A stretch of 41,575 nt of DNA, from positions 1 through 41,575 of the forward strand of contig NZ_JAAVVE010000040.1 of NCBI RefSeq assembly GCF_018449795.1, given 5' to 3'. The notes under the pieces were generated by a model that worked only from the letters and a program-made list of their open reading frames with translations, did no database searches and had not been told where the DNA came from. This document shows, piece by piece, positions 23,720 through 33,507 of this stretch. Position 1 is the first letter of the stretch. Each line of letters begins with the position of its first letter. The translations under genes and the position numbers were made by a program. Origin of the DNA: Sphingomonas sp. dw_22 (GTDB lineage Bacteria > Pseudomonadota > Alphaproteobacteria > Sphingomonadales > Sphingomonadaceae).

Positions 23720-24439
23720 ATGAAGAACTATCTCGTCGCGGCTGCGCTTGTCGGAGCCCTTGCCGCCGGGGGCGCTCAGGCCCAGACCATCTACAGCAAC
23801 GATTTCGACGGCAATGTCGTCACCGGATCCGGCGTCACCGTCACCAGTGCCAATGCGTCGGGCACCGGCACCGCGCTGAGCGGAAGCTGGAACGCCGCGG
23901 GCTGGGACGGCACCTTCCTGCAGAATGCCAGCATCTCGCCGATCACCGTCACCGAATTCAGCTTCTCCGGCCTCGGCGCGCATAGCGGCATCTCGCTCGG
24001 CGGCGTGCTCGGCTTCCTCCAGAGCTGGGATTCGAGCAATGGCGGCCCCTACACGCCCGATTTCCTCGAAATACTGATCGACGGCACGCTCGCCGCCCGC
24101 TTCACCGCGAACAATGCCAGCGGCACCAACACCGCTGCCGCCGGCGGCAACATCATCGCGTTCCACGATCAGACCGACAGCAACCTGGCCTATAGCGACA
24201 CGCTGATCGATTTCACCGGCTCGCCCTGGGCGACCTTCGCGCATACCGGCTCGTCGCTGACGATTGCCTTTCGCGCGGCCGGCTCCGGCTGGCAGGGCGG
24301 CACCGACGAAAGCTGGGGCCTCGACAGTTTCAAGGTCACCGCCGTCCCCGAGCCGGCGAGCTGGGCGATGATGATCGGCGGCTTCGGCCTGGCCGGCGCG
24401 GCGATCCGGCGCCGCCGCTCGAAGCTCGCGCTCGCCTGA
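23720..24439 (+). CDS. PEPxxWA-CTERM exported protein
   Basis: This 239-residue protein has a signal peptide (MKNYLVAAALVGALAAGGAQAQ) and the C-terminal signal VPEPASWAMM, a hydrophobic helix and RRRR. This is the PEPxxWA variant common in sphingomonads. The mature part is Gly/Ser/Thr/Asn-rich and predicted mostly beta-stranded, with hints of a jelly-roll (FSFSGLGAHSGISLG; SWGLDSFKV). ATG 23714 is in frame, but AGGGGA is better spaced for 23720. A rho-independent terminator follows. Confidence 0.88.
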   Translation: MKNYLVAAALVGALAAGGAQAQTIYSNDFDGNVVTGSGVTVTSANASGTGTALSGSWNAAGWDGTFLQNASISPITVTEFSFSGLGAHSGISLGGVLGFLQSWDSSNGGPYTPDFLEILIDGTLAARFTANNASGTNTAAAGGNIIAFHDQTDSNLAYSDTLIDFTGSPWATFAHTGSSLTIAFRAAGSGWQGGTDESWGLDSFKVTAVPEPASWAMMIGGFGLAGAAIRRRRSKLALA

Positions 24440-24454
24440 TCGACGGACTCTCAC

Positions 24455-24488
24455 GGGCGCGGCACCCCCTTTTGCCGCGCCCCTTTTT
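24455..24488 (+). terminator. Rho-independent terminator after the second PEP-CTERM gene
   Basis: Perfect 10-bp stem GGGCGCGGCA (24455-24464) / TGCCGCGCCC (24473-24482) followed by C and TTTTT. Confidence 0.9.
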
Positions 24489-24547
24489 GTGCCGCCTCGA
24501 CGGCGCACTCGGCGCGGCCTAAGGCTCCCCGCCGAGGAGCAACGATC

Positions 24548-24727
24548 ATGGCCGAACGTTTCGAACGCCACCGCCAGCCCTGGCGCACGGACGAGGTGCA
24601 GAAGCTGCATACGCTCGCCAAGAAGGGCATGCCGCTGAAGGCGATCGCCAAGGCGCTCACCCGCAGCGAGGAATCGGTCAAGGAACGCGCCAAGGCCGAC
24701 GGCCTCTCGATCGCCAAGCTGCACTGA
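24548..24727 (+). CDS. Small Myb/SANT-like helix-turn-helix protein
   Basis: A 59-residue protein starting MAERFERHRQPWRTDEVQKL. GAGGAG eight bases upstream gives a good ribosome-binding site. The central part (WRTDEVQKLHTLAKKGMPLK, then AIAKALTRSEESVKERA) resembles the compact three-helix Myb/SANT or GcrA N-terminal DNA-binding pattern, with a leading Trp and a recognition helix rich in Ser/Glu/Arg. It ends two bases before the flavoprotein gene, so the two are probably co-transcribed. The function is unknown. Confidence 0.7.
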   Translation: MAERFERHRQPWRTDEVQKLHTLAKKGMPLKAIAKALTRSEESVKERAKADGLSIAKLH

Positions 24728-24729
24728 TC

Positions 24730-25902
24730 TTGTCCCGCTACGACGCGATCGTGCTCGGCGCGGGCGCCGCAGGCATGATGTGCGCCGCCGTCGCCGGGCA
24801 GCGCGGCCGCCGCGTGCTGCTGGTCGAGCATGGCGACGTGCCGGGGCGCAAGATCCTGATCTCGGGCGGCGGCCGGTGCAACTTCACCAATATCGGCACC
24901 GCGCCCGATCGCTATCTCTCGGCCAATCCGCATTTCGCCAAGTCCGCGCTCAGCCGCTACACCGCGCAGGATTTCCTGGCCCTGGTCGAGCGCCACGGCA
25001 TCGCCTGGCACGAAAAGACCTTGGGCCAGCTCTTCTGCGACGGCTCGGCCCGCCAGATCGTCGACATGCTGCTCGACGAATGCGCGAAGGGCCAGGTCGA
25101 GCTCGCCCTCGGCCGGAGCATCGCCGCGATCGACCATGCCGACGGCCGATATCGCGTGACCACCAGCCAAGGCGAGACCAGTGCGCCGGCGCTCGTCATC
25201 GCCACCGGCGGCCCCTCGATCCCCAAGCTCGGCGCGACCGGCTTCGCCTATGATCTCGCCCGCCAGTTCGGCCTCAAGGTGGTCGAGCCCCGCCCCGCGC
25301 TTGTGCCGCTGACATTAGGCCCCGACGAAGCGCTGTTCCGCGAGCTTTCCGGCGTCGCCGCGCCCGTCCTCGCCCGCGCCGGCAAGGCCGCGTTCGCCGA
25401 GGCGGCGCTGTTCACCCATCGCGGCCTGTCCGGCCCGGCGATCCTCCAGATCTCCTCCTATTGGCGCCACGGGGAGGGCATCGGCATCGACTTCCTGCCC
25501 GGCCATCCCGCAGGCTGGCTCGCCGCCGCCAAGCGCGCCGAGCCCCGCGCGACGCTCCGCCGCCTGCTCGCCCGCGACCTGCCCGATCGCCTCGCCGAAG
25601 CGCTGGCCGAACGCCTCGCCCTCCCCGCCGAACTCGCCAACACCCGCGACGCCGCGCTTACCGAGGCTGAACGCCGCCTCGCCGACTGGCGCTTCGAGCC
25701 CAGCGGCACCGAAGGCTTCGCCAAGGCCGAAGTCACGATCGGCGGCATCAGCACCGCCGAACTCTCCTCGCAGACGATGGAGGCACGCAAGGCCCCCGGC
25801 CTCCACGCGATCGGCGAGGCGGTCGACGTCACCGGCTGGCTCGGCGGCTACAACTTCCAATGGGCCTGGGCCAGCGCCTGGGCGGCCGGGCAGGCGCTGT
25901 AG
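24730..25902 (+). CDS. HI0933/YhiN-family FAD-dependent oxidoreductase
   Basis: This 390-residue flavoprotein has an N-terminal dinucleotide-binding fold (AIVLGAGAAGMMCAAVAG). The family signature GRKILISGGGRCNFTN follows, and a second FAD contact lies near the C-terminus (LHAIGEAVDVTGWLGGYNFQ). The inserted beta-domain of the family occupies about 190-330. The physiological substrate of this family is not established. TTG 24730 is the only start that keeps the Rossmann strand. It begins two bases after the small DNA-binding-like gene and has no own ribosome-binding site, which implies coupled translation. Confidence 0.88.
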   Translation: MSRYDAIVLGAGAAGMMCAAVAGQRGRRVLLVEHGDVPGRKILISGGGRCNFTNIGTAPDRYLSANPHFAKSALSRYTAQDFLALVERHGIAWHEKTLGQLFCDGSARQIVDMLLDECAKGQVELALGRSIAAIDHADGRYRVTTSQGETSAPALVIATGGPSIPKLGATGFAYDLARQFGLKVVEPRPALVPLTLGPDEALFRELSGVAAPVLARAGKAAFAEAALFTHRGLSGPAILQISSYWRHGEGIGIDFLPGHPAGWLAAAKRAEPRATLRRLLARDLPDRLAEALAERLALPAELANTRDAALTEAERRLADWRFEPSGTEGFAKAEVTIGGISTAELSSQTMEARKAPGLHAIGEAVDVTGWLGGYNFQWAWASAWAAGQAL

Positions 25903-26039
25903 CCGATAGGTCGCGCACGCGATCCCTTTCGACTAGGGCAAGGTTTCTCGTTGGGGATCAGTTAGTTTCGGACCACAGTTCACCCTCTATTTAGCAAAGC
26001 CGTGGATACCCCTGCCCGGCAAGCAGGCGGGAGAGCCAT

Positions 26040-26483
26040 GTGGGATACGAGGCGGATGTCGAGGGCTGCTATGTTTGTTGGTCACCGACTTTGGCGAAAG
26101 CCTACCGGAAGCGCTTTACGAGCATGGAGCACACCATCGTAAAGATCGGACGATCCGTCGATATATACGATCGGCATCGCAATCATTGCGGTGAAGACAG
26201 CGAAGCTTCGCGTGGAAGATGGGCGGTCGATCGAGATGGATACGCCCATGTCAAAGACTGGATTCTATGGCGGATCACCACCAATCCGAGCGGAGAGCCG
26301 CTCCACGCATTGGAGCGCAGGCTACATTTGAAACATAGCCCGCTGGCTAGATTCATCTGGGATTCGATTCACGATGAAGTCTCCTGTCGCGAGTTTACGC
26401 CAGACTGCCAGGAGCTGTTCATCGCCCGCATCAACAAGATCGAGCGGGATTTCCCATTGCTTATCAACGAGGTGGAATGGTGA
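26040..26483 (+). CDS. T5orf172/GIY-YIG-like putative nuclease
   Basis: This 147-residue protein matches the pattern of the T5orf172/MUG113 branch of the GIY-YIG fold. Strand 1 is GCYVCWSP (residues 9-16). The VKIGRSVDIYDRHRNH motif is at 34-49, with Gly37, Arg38 and Arg45. LERRLH is at 91-96, where Glu92 would be the metal ligand, and a C-terminal REFTPDCQELF segment follows. The family includes phage and accessory proteins presumed to cut DNA, but activity is unproven. The start is GTG 26040, after GGGAGAG. Its end overlaps the next gene by seven bases. Confidence 0.55.
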   Translation: MGYEADVEGCYVCWSPTLAKAYRKRFTSMEHTIVKIGRSVDIYDRHRNHCGEDSEASRGRWAVDRDGYAHVKDWILWRITTNPSGEPLHALERRLHLKHSPLARFIWDSIHDEVSCREFTPDCQELFIARINKIERDFPLLINEVEW

Positions 26484-27052
26484 CGCGGATCAAGCCGATT
26501 CATGCCGTCGGAGCGTGCCTTATATTTGGAGTGGCCGCGATCTCGATCGCTGTTTGCTATAGCGCGGATCCAGGCAATGCCGCCATCGCGGGTGCCGGTG
26601 CGCTTGGTCAGGTGATCGTAGCAGTGCTGCTTTACTATCTAACACGCGAGCAGCTCGACCATACTCGGTCGGAAACAGCCTATCGGAGGGTCGAGCAGAA
26701 GATCGCGAAGCATGAGCGCCGTCTGGACGACATGGTGCGGATCCAGGTCGCTTACAACAATTCCAAAACGGGCATCGGGAAGACGAAATGCGATAGGGAT
26801 CAGATCGATCGCCTCCATCAGCTTCGCGACGACATGCGCCAATTCTTCAAGCAGCCCGTCAGCCAGAATTTCAACAGGATGTGCGAACACGCCAAAGCTG
26901 CGGGCATCCTTGTCGTTGGCGATCCCGATTACCTGAGGGAGATCGATAATTATGCGGCCTGCAATACGACCGTCTACGATGAAACGAAGCTTCAAATAGA
27001 GAATATGCGGCAGGAGCTGGCGGCTTTTCAGCGCGAGCTTGAAGCCTTGTGA
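26477..27052 (+). CDS. Two-helix membrane protein with coiled coil, unknown
   Basis: This 191-residue protein has two N-terminal transmembrane segments (about 9-28 and 34-55). A long charged coiled coil follows (REQLDHTRSETAYRRVEQKI, then AKHERRLDDMVRIQ), a middle domain with a conserved-looking KCDRDQIDRLHQLRDDMRQFF stretch split by Cys residues, and a C-terminal helix (MRQELAAFQRELEAL). Two membrane helices plus a cytoplasmic effector-sized domain occur in many accessory defence proteins, but no family is recognised. ATG 26477 overlaps the stop of the T5orf172-like gene, so the two are translated as a unit. Confidence 0.65.
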   Translation: MVTRIKPIHAVGACLIFGVAAISIAVCYSADPGNAAIAGAGALGQVIVAVLLYYLTREQLDHTRSETAYRRVEQKIAKHERRLDDMVRIQVAYNNSKTGIGKTKCDRDQIDRLHQLRDDMRQFFKQPVSQNFNRMCEHAKAAGILVVGDPDYLREIDNYAACNTTVYDETKLQIENMRQELAAFQRELEAL

Positions 27053-27172
27053 AGCCGTCTGGTCAGGCGGATCAAGCGAGCACCGCGACCGCCGTCAGCA
27101 ACGTGCCCGGCCGGCACGGGGCACCCATTCGGCGGAGCGTCCGATGCCCGGCAGGGCGCGGCGCCCGCGCCC

Positions 27173-29776
<2,604 letters not shown>

Positions 29777-29792
29777 GTTTCTTTTCTTCTTC

Positions 29793-29888
29793 TCCCTCTC
29801 CCATCGGGGAGAGGGCCGGGGAGAGGGGCCTGAAGGAGAGGGCGCCGCTCTGCCCCTCTCCCAACCCTCTCCCCGAGGGGGAGAGGGC
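29793..29888. repeat. CCCTCTCCCC palindrome block (family B) between the two metH genes
   Basis: Mirrored hairpins of CCCTCTCCC/GGGGAGAGGG type with the same central GAGAGGGCCGGGGAGAGGGG as the copy at 6705-6803. It occupies most of the 122-base gap between the two halves of methionine synthase. Confidence 0.8.
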
Positions 29889-29898
29889 TATTCGTGCG

Positions 29899-30945
29899 TC
29901 AAGCCGCCATCGTGAACGGCTCCAGCCCCGCCAGCCGCGTCCGCACTTCCGGCACCGCGATCCTGCGCGGCTCCAGCCCCGTCACTGCCTGCGCGATCGC
30001 CGCGATATGCGCCGGGGTCGAGCCGCAGCAGCCGCCGAGCACATTGACCTGCCCCTGATCGGCCCATTCCTTGACCAGCCCGGCGGTCGTCGCCGGCATT
30101 TCGTCATAGGCGCCCAGCTCGTTGGGCAGCCCCGCGTTCGGATAGACCATGATGAGCGTATCGGCGAGCGCGCTCAGCGTCTTCACATGCGGCCGAAGCT
30201 GCTCCGCCCCGAACGAGCAGTTGAGCCCGATCGTCACCGGCTTCGCATGCCGCACCGCATGCCAGAACGCCTCGACCGTATGCCCCGACAGATTCCGCCC
30301 CGAAAGATCGGTCAGCGTCATCGACAGCATGATCGGCAGGTCGCGGCCCAGGTCGTTCGCCGCCTCGATCGCCGCCATGATCCCCGCCTTGGCATTGAGC
30401 GTGTCGAACACCGTCTCGATCAGGATGAAGTCCACCCCGCCCTCGACCAGCGCGTCGATCTGCTCGCGATACACGTCCTTGAGGTAATCGAAGTCGATCT
30501 CGCGATAGCCGGGATCGTTGACGTCGGGCGAGAGCGACAAGGTCTTGTTGGTCGGCCCCAGCGCCCCCGCCACGAAGCGCGGCCGCCCGTCCTTCGCCTC
30601 GAACTCATCGGCGATCGAACGCGCCAGCTTCGCGCTCTCGACATTGATCTCGCGCACCAGATGCTCGGCCCCGTAATCGGCCTGGCTGATCCGGTTGGCC
30701 GAGAAGGTATTGGTCTCGGCGATGTCCGCCCCCGCCTCGAAATAGGCCCGGTGGATCGAGGCCGGCACCTCGGGCATGGTCAGCGCGAGGATGTCGTTAT
30801 TGCCCTTCTGGTCATGCCCCAGCCCGAGATCGCCGGCATAGGCCGCCTCGTTCAGCTTCCAGTTCTGGATCTCGGTGCCGAAGGCGCCGTCGGTAATCAG
30901 GATGCGCTTGGCGGCCTCGGCCAGCAGTTTCTCGCGTGCAGTCAT
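29899..30945 (-). CDS. metH: Methionine synthase, homocysteine-binding subunit
   Basis: This 348-residue protein is module 1 of MetH, a zinc TIM barrel that activates homocysteine for methyl transfer from cobalamin. The zinc ligands are Cys243 (GLNCSFGAEQL) and Cys306-Cys307 (GGCCGSTPAHI). Another conserved element is ITDGAFGTEIQ near the N-terminus. It must act with the downstream 867-residue protein. ATG 30945 is preferred because AGGAAG lies six bases upstream; the frame also has TTG 30951. The gene follows metF after 102 bases. Confidence 0.93.
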   Translation of the reverse strand: MTAREKLLAEAAKRILITDGAFGTEIQNWKLNEAAYAGDLGLGHDQKGNNDILALTMPEVPASIHRAYFEAGADIAETNTFSANRISQADYGAEHLVREINVESAKLARSIADEFEAKDGRPRFVAGALGPTNKTLSLSPDVNDPGYREIDFDYLKDVYREQIDALVEGGVDFILIETVFDTLNAKAGIMAAIEAANDLGRDLPIMLSMTLTDLSGRNLSGHTVEAFWHAVRHAKPVTIGLNCSFGAEQLRPHVKTLSALADTLIMVYPNAGLPNELGAYDEMPATTAGLVKEWADQGQVNVLGGCCGSTPAHIAAIAQAVTGLEPRRIAVPEVRTRLAGLEPFTMAA

Positions 30946-30962
30946 CGTCAACTTCCTAAATA

Positions 30963-31040
30963 AGCCCCTCCCCTTCAGGGGAGGGGGAAGGGGTGGGGCC
31001 GTGTCTCACCGAGACCGACGCCCGTGACTCCCCACCCTTA
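30963..31040. repeat. GC-rich palindrome between metF and metH
   Basis: CCCCTCCCCT and AGGGGAGGGGG-type sequence form a hairpin near 30964-30990, followed by GGTGGGG and CCCCACC complements (about 30993 and 31030). It looks like a diverged family B block. Confidence 0.55.
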
Positions 31041-31047
31041 GTTGGCC

Positions 31048-31965
31048 TCAAGCCACCACCAATTCCGCCCCCACCTTTGGCCTAAGCCCCAGCAGATGGC
31101 AGATCGCATAGCTAAGCTCGGCCCGGTTCAGCGTGTAGAAGTGGAACTGCCGCACCCCGCCCGCATAGAGCTTCCGGGCAAGCTCGGCCGCCAGCGTCGC
31201 CGCCACCAGCTGGCGCGCCGCCGGATGCTCGTCCAGCCCCTCGAACAGCCGCCCCATCCACGCCGGAACCTCGGTCCCGCACATCGCTGACATCCGCACG
31301 ACGCTGGCATAGTTCATCACCGGCATGATCCCCGGCACGATTTCCGCGGTGATCCCCGCCGCCGCCGCATCGTCGCGGAAGCGGAAGAAGGTCTCCGGCG
31401 TGAAGAAGAACTGCGTGATCGCCCGCGTCGCCCCGGCATCGATCTTGCGCTTGAGATTGTCGAGATCGGCAACGGCATCCGGCGAATCCGGATGGCATTC
31501 GGGATAGGCCGCGACCGAGATCTCGAACGGGTGGAGCTTCTTCAGCCCCGCCACCAGCGCCGCGGCATTCTCATACCCGCCGGGATGCGACCGGAACTTC
31601 TCCCCCGCCCGCGGCGGATCCCCGCGCAGCGCGACGATATGCCGCACCCCCGCCGCCCAATATTCCTCGGCGACCTGGTCGATCTCCTCGCGCGTCGCCT
31701 CCACGCAGGTCAGGTGCGCGGCGGCGGGTATGGAAGTCTCGCGCGCGATCCGCGCCACCGTGGCATGGGTGCGCTCGCGCGTCGTCCCGCCCGCGCCATA
31801 GGTCACGCTCACGAAGCGCGGCCCCAGCGGCGAGAGCGTCTGGATCGACTCCCACAGCGTCTCCTCCATCTTCTCGGTCTTGGGCGGGAAGAATTCGAAG
31901 CTCACGTCCACATCGCCGGCGACATCGGCGAACAAAGGCGCGCCCAGGGGATCCACGATACTCAT
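31048..31965 (-). CDS. metF: 5,10-methylenetetrahydrofolate reductase
   Basis: This 305-residue FAD-dependent TIM-barrel enzyme makes the 5-methyl-THF used by MetH. Conserved parts are VSFEFFPPKTEKMEE at the N-terminus with the catalytic Glu, VSVTYGAGGTTRERT, HIVALRGDPP, AAYPECHPDSP and ITQFFFTPETFFRFRD. Its ATG overlaps the regulator stop (ATGA, 31962-31965), indicating translational coupling. Together with the two metH genes it supplies the methyl-transfer half of the methionine/SAM cycle. Confidence 0.95.
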   Translation of the reverse strand: MSIVDPLGAPLFADVAGDVDVSFEFFPPKTEKMEETLWESIQTLSPLGPRFVSVTYGAGGTTRERTHATVARIARETSIPAAAHLTCVEATREEIDQVAEEYWAAGVRHIVALRGDPPRAGEKFRSHPGGYENAAALVAGLKKLHPFEISVAAYPECHPDSPDAVADLDNLKRKIDAGATRAITQFFFTPETFFRFRDDAAAAGITAEIVPGIMPVMNYASVVRMSAMCGTEVPAWMGRLFEGLDEHPAARQLVAATLAAELARKLYAGGVRQFHFYTLNRAELSYAICHLLGLRPKVGAELVVA

Positions 31966-32915
31966 GCCGCCTTCACTTTCTCCACAAGCGCGCCGGTCTT
32001 GCGACCCAGCCACAATTTCACCGTCAGTTCGCCGCCCTCGAGCGTCTCGATCTTCACCGGCGCGAGTCCCGCGCCTTCGAACCAGCCGAGCATCTGCTCG
32101 TCGGAAAAGCCCAGCCGGGTGTGCGCATCGCGGGCGCGCAGCTCCTCGCGCTCGTGCGGCGCGAAATCGACGATCAGCAGCCGCCCGCCGGCCGAGAGCA
32201 CCCGCCCCGCCTCGCGGATCGCCGCGCCCGGCTGCTGCGCGAAATGGAGCACATGGTGCAATATAGCGGCGTCCGCTCCGCCGTCCTGGAGCGGCAGCGC
32301 ATAAAGATCGGCCTGGCGCAGCTCGGCATTGGCCAGCCCCCGCTCGGTGAGCTTGGCGCGCGCCAGCCGCAGCATCTCCGACGAGCGATCGATGCCCAGC
32401 GCATGCTCGGCCTGGGGCGCGAACAGCTCGAGCATCCGCCCGGTGCCCGTGCCGATATCGATCAGGCAGCCGAGCGGCCCCTCCCCCAACGCCTCGGCCA
32501 TCGCCGCCTCGACTTCGCTGTCGGCGACATGGAGCGACCGGATCGCATCCCATTGCCCGGCATTCGCCTCGAACCATTCGGCCGCCGCGCTCGCCCGGTC
32601 GGCGCGCACCGCCGCCAGCCGCGCCTCATCGGCCACCGCCCAGTGATCGGCCTCGGTCCAGCGATCGAGCGCCGCGAATACCGGCGCCACGATCCCCGGC
32701 CCGCCCAGCGCGACGAACACCCAGCTACCTTCCTTGCGCCGCTCGGCAAGGCCCGCATCGCACAATATCTTCACATGCCGGCTCACCCGCGGCTGGCTCT
32801 GCCCCAGCACCTGCGCCAGCTCGCCGACGCTCAGCTCCATCGAGCGGAGCAGCGCAAGGATGCGCAGCCGCGTCGAATCCGCCAGGGCGCGGAAGATGAT
32901 GAGAGCCGATTTCAT
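31962..32915 (-). CDS. ArsR-family regulator fused to a SAM-dependent methyltransferase domain
   Basis: This 317-residue protein has an N-terminal winged helix (residues 1-70: ALADSTRLRILALLRSMELS, SQPRVSRHVKILCDAGLAERR) with no evident Cys metal site. A class I methyltransferase domain (about 130-300) follows: LIDIGTGTGRMLELFA, LHHVLHFAQQPGAAIREAGR. Such fusions leading methionine operons fit SahR-type control, in which S-adenosylhomocysteine or SAM is sensed, here perhaps by the methyltransferase fold. It is first gene of the operon and likely autoregulated by the palindrome at 32928. Only about six bases separate the predicted transcript start from the ATG. Confidence 0.85.
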   Translation of the reverse strand: MKSALIIFRALADSTRLRILALLRSMELSVGELAQVLGQSQPRVSRHVKILCDAGLAERRKEGSWVFVALGGPGIVAPVFAALDRWTEADHWAVADEARLAAVRADRASAAAEWFEANAGQWDAIRSLHVADSEVEAAMAEALGEGPLGCLIDIGTGTGRMLELFAPQAEHALGIDRSSEMLRLARAKLTERGLANAELRQADLYALPLQDGGADAAILHHVLHFAQQPGAAIREAGRVLSAGGRLLIVDFAPHEREELRARDAHTRLGFSDEQMLGWFEGAGLAPVKIETLEGGELTVKLWLGRKTGALVEKVKAA

Positions 32916-32927
32916 GGTCGAGATATA

Positions 32928-32956
32928 GATATAAAGATATCTTTATATCAGGTCAA
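32928..32956 (-). promoter_or_regulatory. Methionine-operon promoter with 22-bp palindromic operator
   Basis: A perfect 22-bp palindrome covers 32928-32949, with core AAAGATATCTTT. Read on the minus strand, TTGACC (32956-32951) and TATATC (32933-32928) form -35 and -10 boxes with exactly 17 bases between them. The operator covers the spacer and -10, so a bound regulator would block RNA polymerase. Confidence 0.75.
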
Positions 32957-32980
32957 CGCACGTTGCCGACTCCCTCGTTC

Positions 32981-33008
32981 GTCACCCCGGCACTTCGACC
33001 GGGGTGAC
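32981..33008. repeat. Single REP-like palindrome (family A)
   Basis: GTCACCCCGG (32981-32990) and CCGGGGTGAC (32999-33008) flank an 8-base loop. It lies between the divergent methionine operon and the lipoprotein gene. Confidence 0.75.
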
Positions 33009-33091
33009 GGGTTATGCTCTCGGCGCCGGTTGCGCCACGCCCCGCCGCCGCGCTAACCCATGGCCCAAGCCAAATCCCCGAAAGGAAACCC

Positions 33092-33328
33092 ATGCGCAAG
33101 GCCCTGCTCCTCCCCGTCGCCGCCCTCGCCCTCACCGGCCTCGCCGCCTGCGGGCAGAAGGCGAAGAACGAAGCCGCCGAGGCGAACGAGGCGATGGCTG
33201 GCGACAGCAACACGATGGGCGAAGCGGTCAGCGACGTGAACGCCGCCCAGGCCGCCGCCTTCGACGATGCCGAGAACGCCTATGCCGGCAATGCGAGCGA
33301 AGCCGACGGCAACGAGATCACGGACTGA
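33092..33328 (+). CDS. Small lipoprotein, unknown
   Basis: A 78-residue protein with a clear lipobox (LAAC, Cys20) after MRKALLLPVAALALTG. The mature chain is very rich in Ala, Asn, Glu and Asp and probably disordered or helical. AAAGGAAA precedes the ATG. It is followed two bases later by a second small lipoprotein gene. No family recognised. Confidence 0.7.
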   Translation: MRKALLLPVAALALTGLAACGQKAKNEAAEANEAMAGDSNTMGEAVSDVNAAQAAAFDDAENAYAGNASEADGNEITD

Positions 33329-33330
33329 CC

Positions 33331-33507
33331 ATGCCGATGCGCAGCGCGCTCCTCCTGCCGCTCGCGCTCGCCGCCTGCGGCCGGGCCGATGACGACGCCG
33401 CCGATCCGCACGGCCTGACGCCCGCCGAGGCGCAGCGGCTGGACGAAGCCGCGCGCGCGACCGACATCAACACCATCACCGCCAACACAACGGAGAGCCC
33501 GCAATGA
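33331..33507 (+). CDS. Very small lipoprotein, unknown
   Basis: A 58-residue protein: MPMRSALLLPLALAACGRAD, with lipobox LAAC and Cys16, then an acidic Ala/Asp/Thr-rich tail of about 40 residues. It lies two bases after the previous lipoprotein, and its stop overlaps the next ATG (ATGA at 33504-33507), so all three genes form a tight operon. Confidence 0.6.
   Translation: MPMRSALLLPLALAACGRADDDAADPHGLTPAEAQRLDEAARATDINTITANTTESPQ

Larger units (their letters stand above)
25903..27172. other. Lower-GC accessory segment
   Basis: Base composition drops to roughly the low-to-mid fifties percent GC by eye, and rare codons such as ATA appear. It returns to the high-GC norm after about 27055. It contains two overlapping genes. 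No tRNA, integrase, transposase or flanking direct repeat was found. 25903-26039 holds no gene. Confidence 0.6.

Noticed and set aside
26038..26141. ATG at 26038 as start of a different small gene
   Set aside because: That frame stops after about 34 codons, whereas the GTG at 26040 opens a 147-codon frame with a recognisable motif pattern.
25903..27172. Integrated element with att sites
   Set aside because: No integrase, tRNA or matching direct repeats at the edges were found, so only a composition change is claimed.
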